Below the pieces are notes generated by a model. The model was not told the DNA's origin, did not search any database, and saw only the letters and a list, made by a program, of their open reading frames with translations. From the NCBI GenBank assembly GCA_018970825.1, contig JAGWVP010000194.1, forward strand, positions 1-6,383: a stretch of 6,383 bases of DNA, given 5' to 3'. This document shows positions 6,150 to 6,383 of this stretch, in pieces. The translations under genes were made by a program, and so were the position numbers. The stretch's first letter is position 1. Each line of letters opens with the position of its first letter. This DNA is from a bacterium. Its GTDB lineage: Bacteria; Desulfobacterota; Binatia; UBA12015.

Positions 6150-6383
6150 CACTCCCACTCGGTCTCGTCGAATCGCGTCGGCGTGACCGGATCGAGCAGG
6201 CGGTCGCAACCGTCCTCCCGAAGACTGCGAGCGGCCTCGGCCCACCCCTCTCGCACCCCCTGCCGGGCGCGGATCACGATCGACGCGCCCCGGATCTCGA
6301 GGTCGACTTCCTCGGTGATTCCTGCCTGCTCGATGAGCGGCTTCGGGAGGCGCACCCCCTTCGAATTTCCCATGCGGACGAGT
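6146..6383 (-). CDS. mazE: MazE-family (SpoVT/AbrB-type) antitoxin, 5' end beyond the window
   Basis: This is the antitoxin that binds and neutralises MazF and, as a DNA-binding dimer with a swapped-hairpin AbrB fold, normally represses its own operon. The visible sequence reads LVRMGNSKGVRLPK, the classical MazE/AbrB N-terminal strand-loop, followed by PLIEQAGI, EVDLEIRG and IVIRARQG. Because LVR in frame before the methionine belongs to the conserved motif, the ATG at 6373 is internal. The true start should lie a few codons beyond the right edge. The C-terminal part (about 38-75 from that Met) is charged and ends in an acidic, tryptophan-containing tail, DETEWEW, typical of the toxin-wrapping segment. 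The stop TGA shares three bases with the GTG start of mazF. The operon promoter and any operator palindrome lie outside the window. Confidence 0.9.
   Translation of the reverse strand, partial: LVRMGNSKGVRLPKPLIEQAGITEEVDLEIRGASIVIRARQGVREGWAEAARSLREDGCDRLLDPVTPTRFDETEWEW

Noticed and set aside
5659..6186. 175-codon + strand frame starting in the convergent gap
   Set aside because: Most of it is antisense to mazF/mazE. It has no ribosome binding site and no recognisable similarity.
6146..6245. Longer MazF start at ATG 6245
   Set aside because: It would add 32 residues overlapping the mazE coding sequence that do not resemble MazF. The GTG at 6149 gives the family's normal length and the usual overlap with mazE.

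Overview
This is a GC-rich window (roughly 70% G+C by eye) from a bacterium that cannot be named from the sequence alone. The codon bias and the long spurious reading frames in every frame fit a high-GC lineage such as Myxococcota or other deltaproteobacteria-like groups, but that placement is only a guess. The left edge opens with sixteen G residues inside a reading frame, which looks like a contig end. The right edge cuts through the antitoxin gene.

Three genes on the + strand fill most of the window. At 1-570 lies the 3' part of a gene for a probable ThiF/MoeB/HesA-like (E1-like, adenylating) protein. It keeps a glycine-rich nucleotide-binding loop, a CxxC pair, the family's C-terminal helix pattern and a cysteine-containing tail. 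A 164-bp gap holding two inverted repeats separates it from sat (735-1997), a complete single-domain ATP sulfurylase that activates sulfate to APS. Thirty-four bases later, probably in the same transcript, begins a 1200-codon gene (2032-5634) for an unusual mosaic protein. Its parts are an unassigned alpha/beta N-terminal region, a deacetylase-like segment, an FG-GAP/VCBS-like beta-propeller, a histidine-containing continuation of the deacetylase-like segment, and a C-terminal FkbM-type SAM-dependent methyltransferase. It has no visible signal peptide or membrane segment. This architecture is the least ordinary thing in the window.

A 185-bp convergent gap (5635-5819) contains imperfect stem-loops. 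Beyond it, on the - strand, is a mazE-mazF type II toxin-antitoxin pair. MazE runs off the right edge, and MazF starts at a GTG whose bases overlap the mazE stop codon (GTGA), implying translational coupling.

Taken together, the + strand genes suggest sulfur/sulfate activation (ThiF-like, Sat) next to a carbohydrate-related multidomain protein. A role for APS or its products in modifying a glycan is possible but is inference only. No sulfotransferase, APS kinase or APS reductase is present in the window. The toxin-antitoxin pair appears to be an independent module in opposite orientation. No tRNA, rRNA, CRISPR array, insertion sequence or phage gene was seen.
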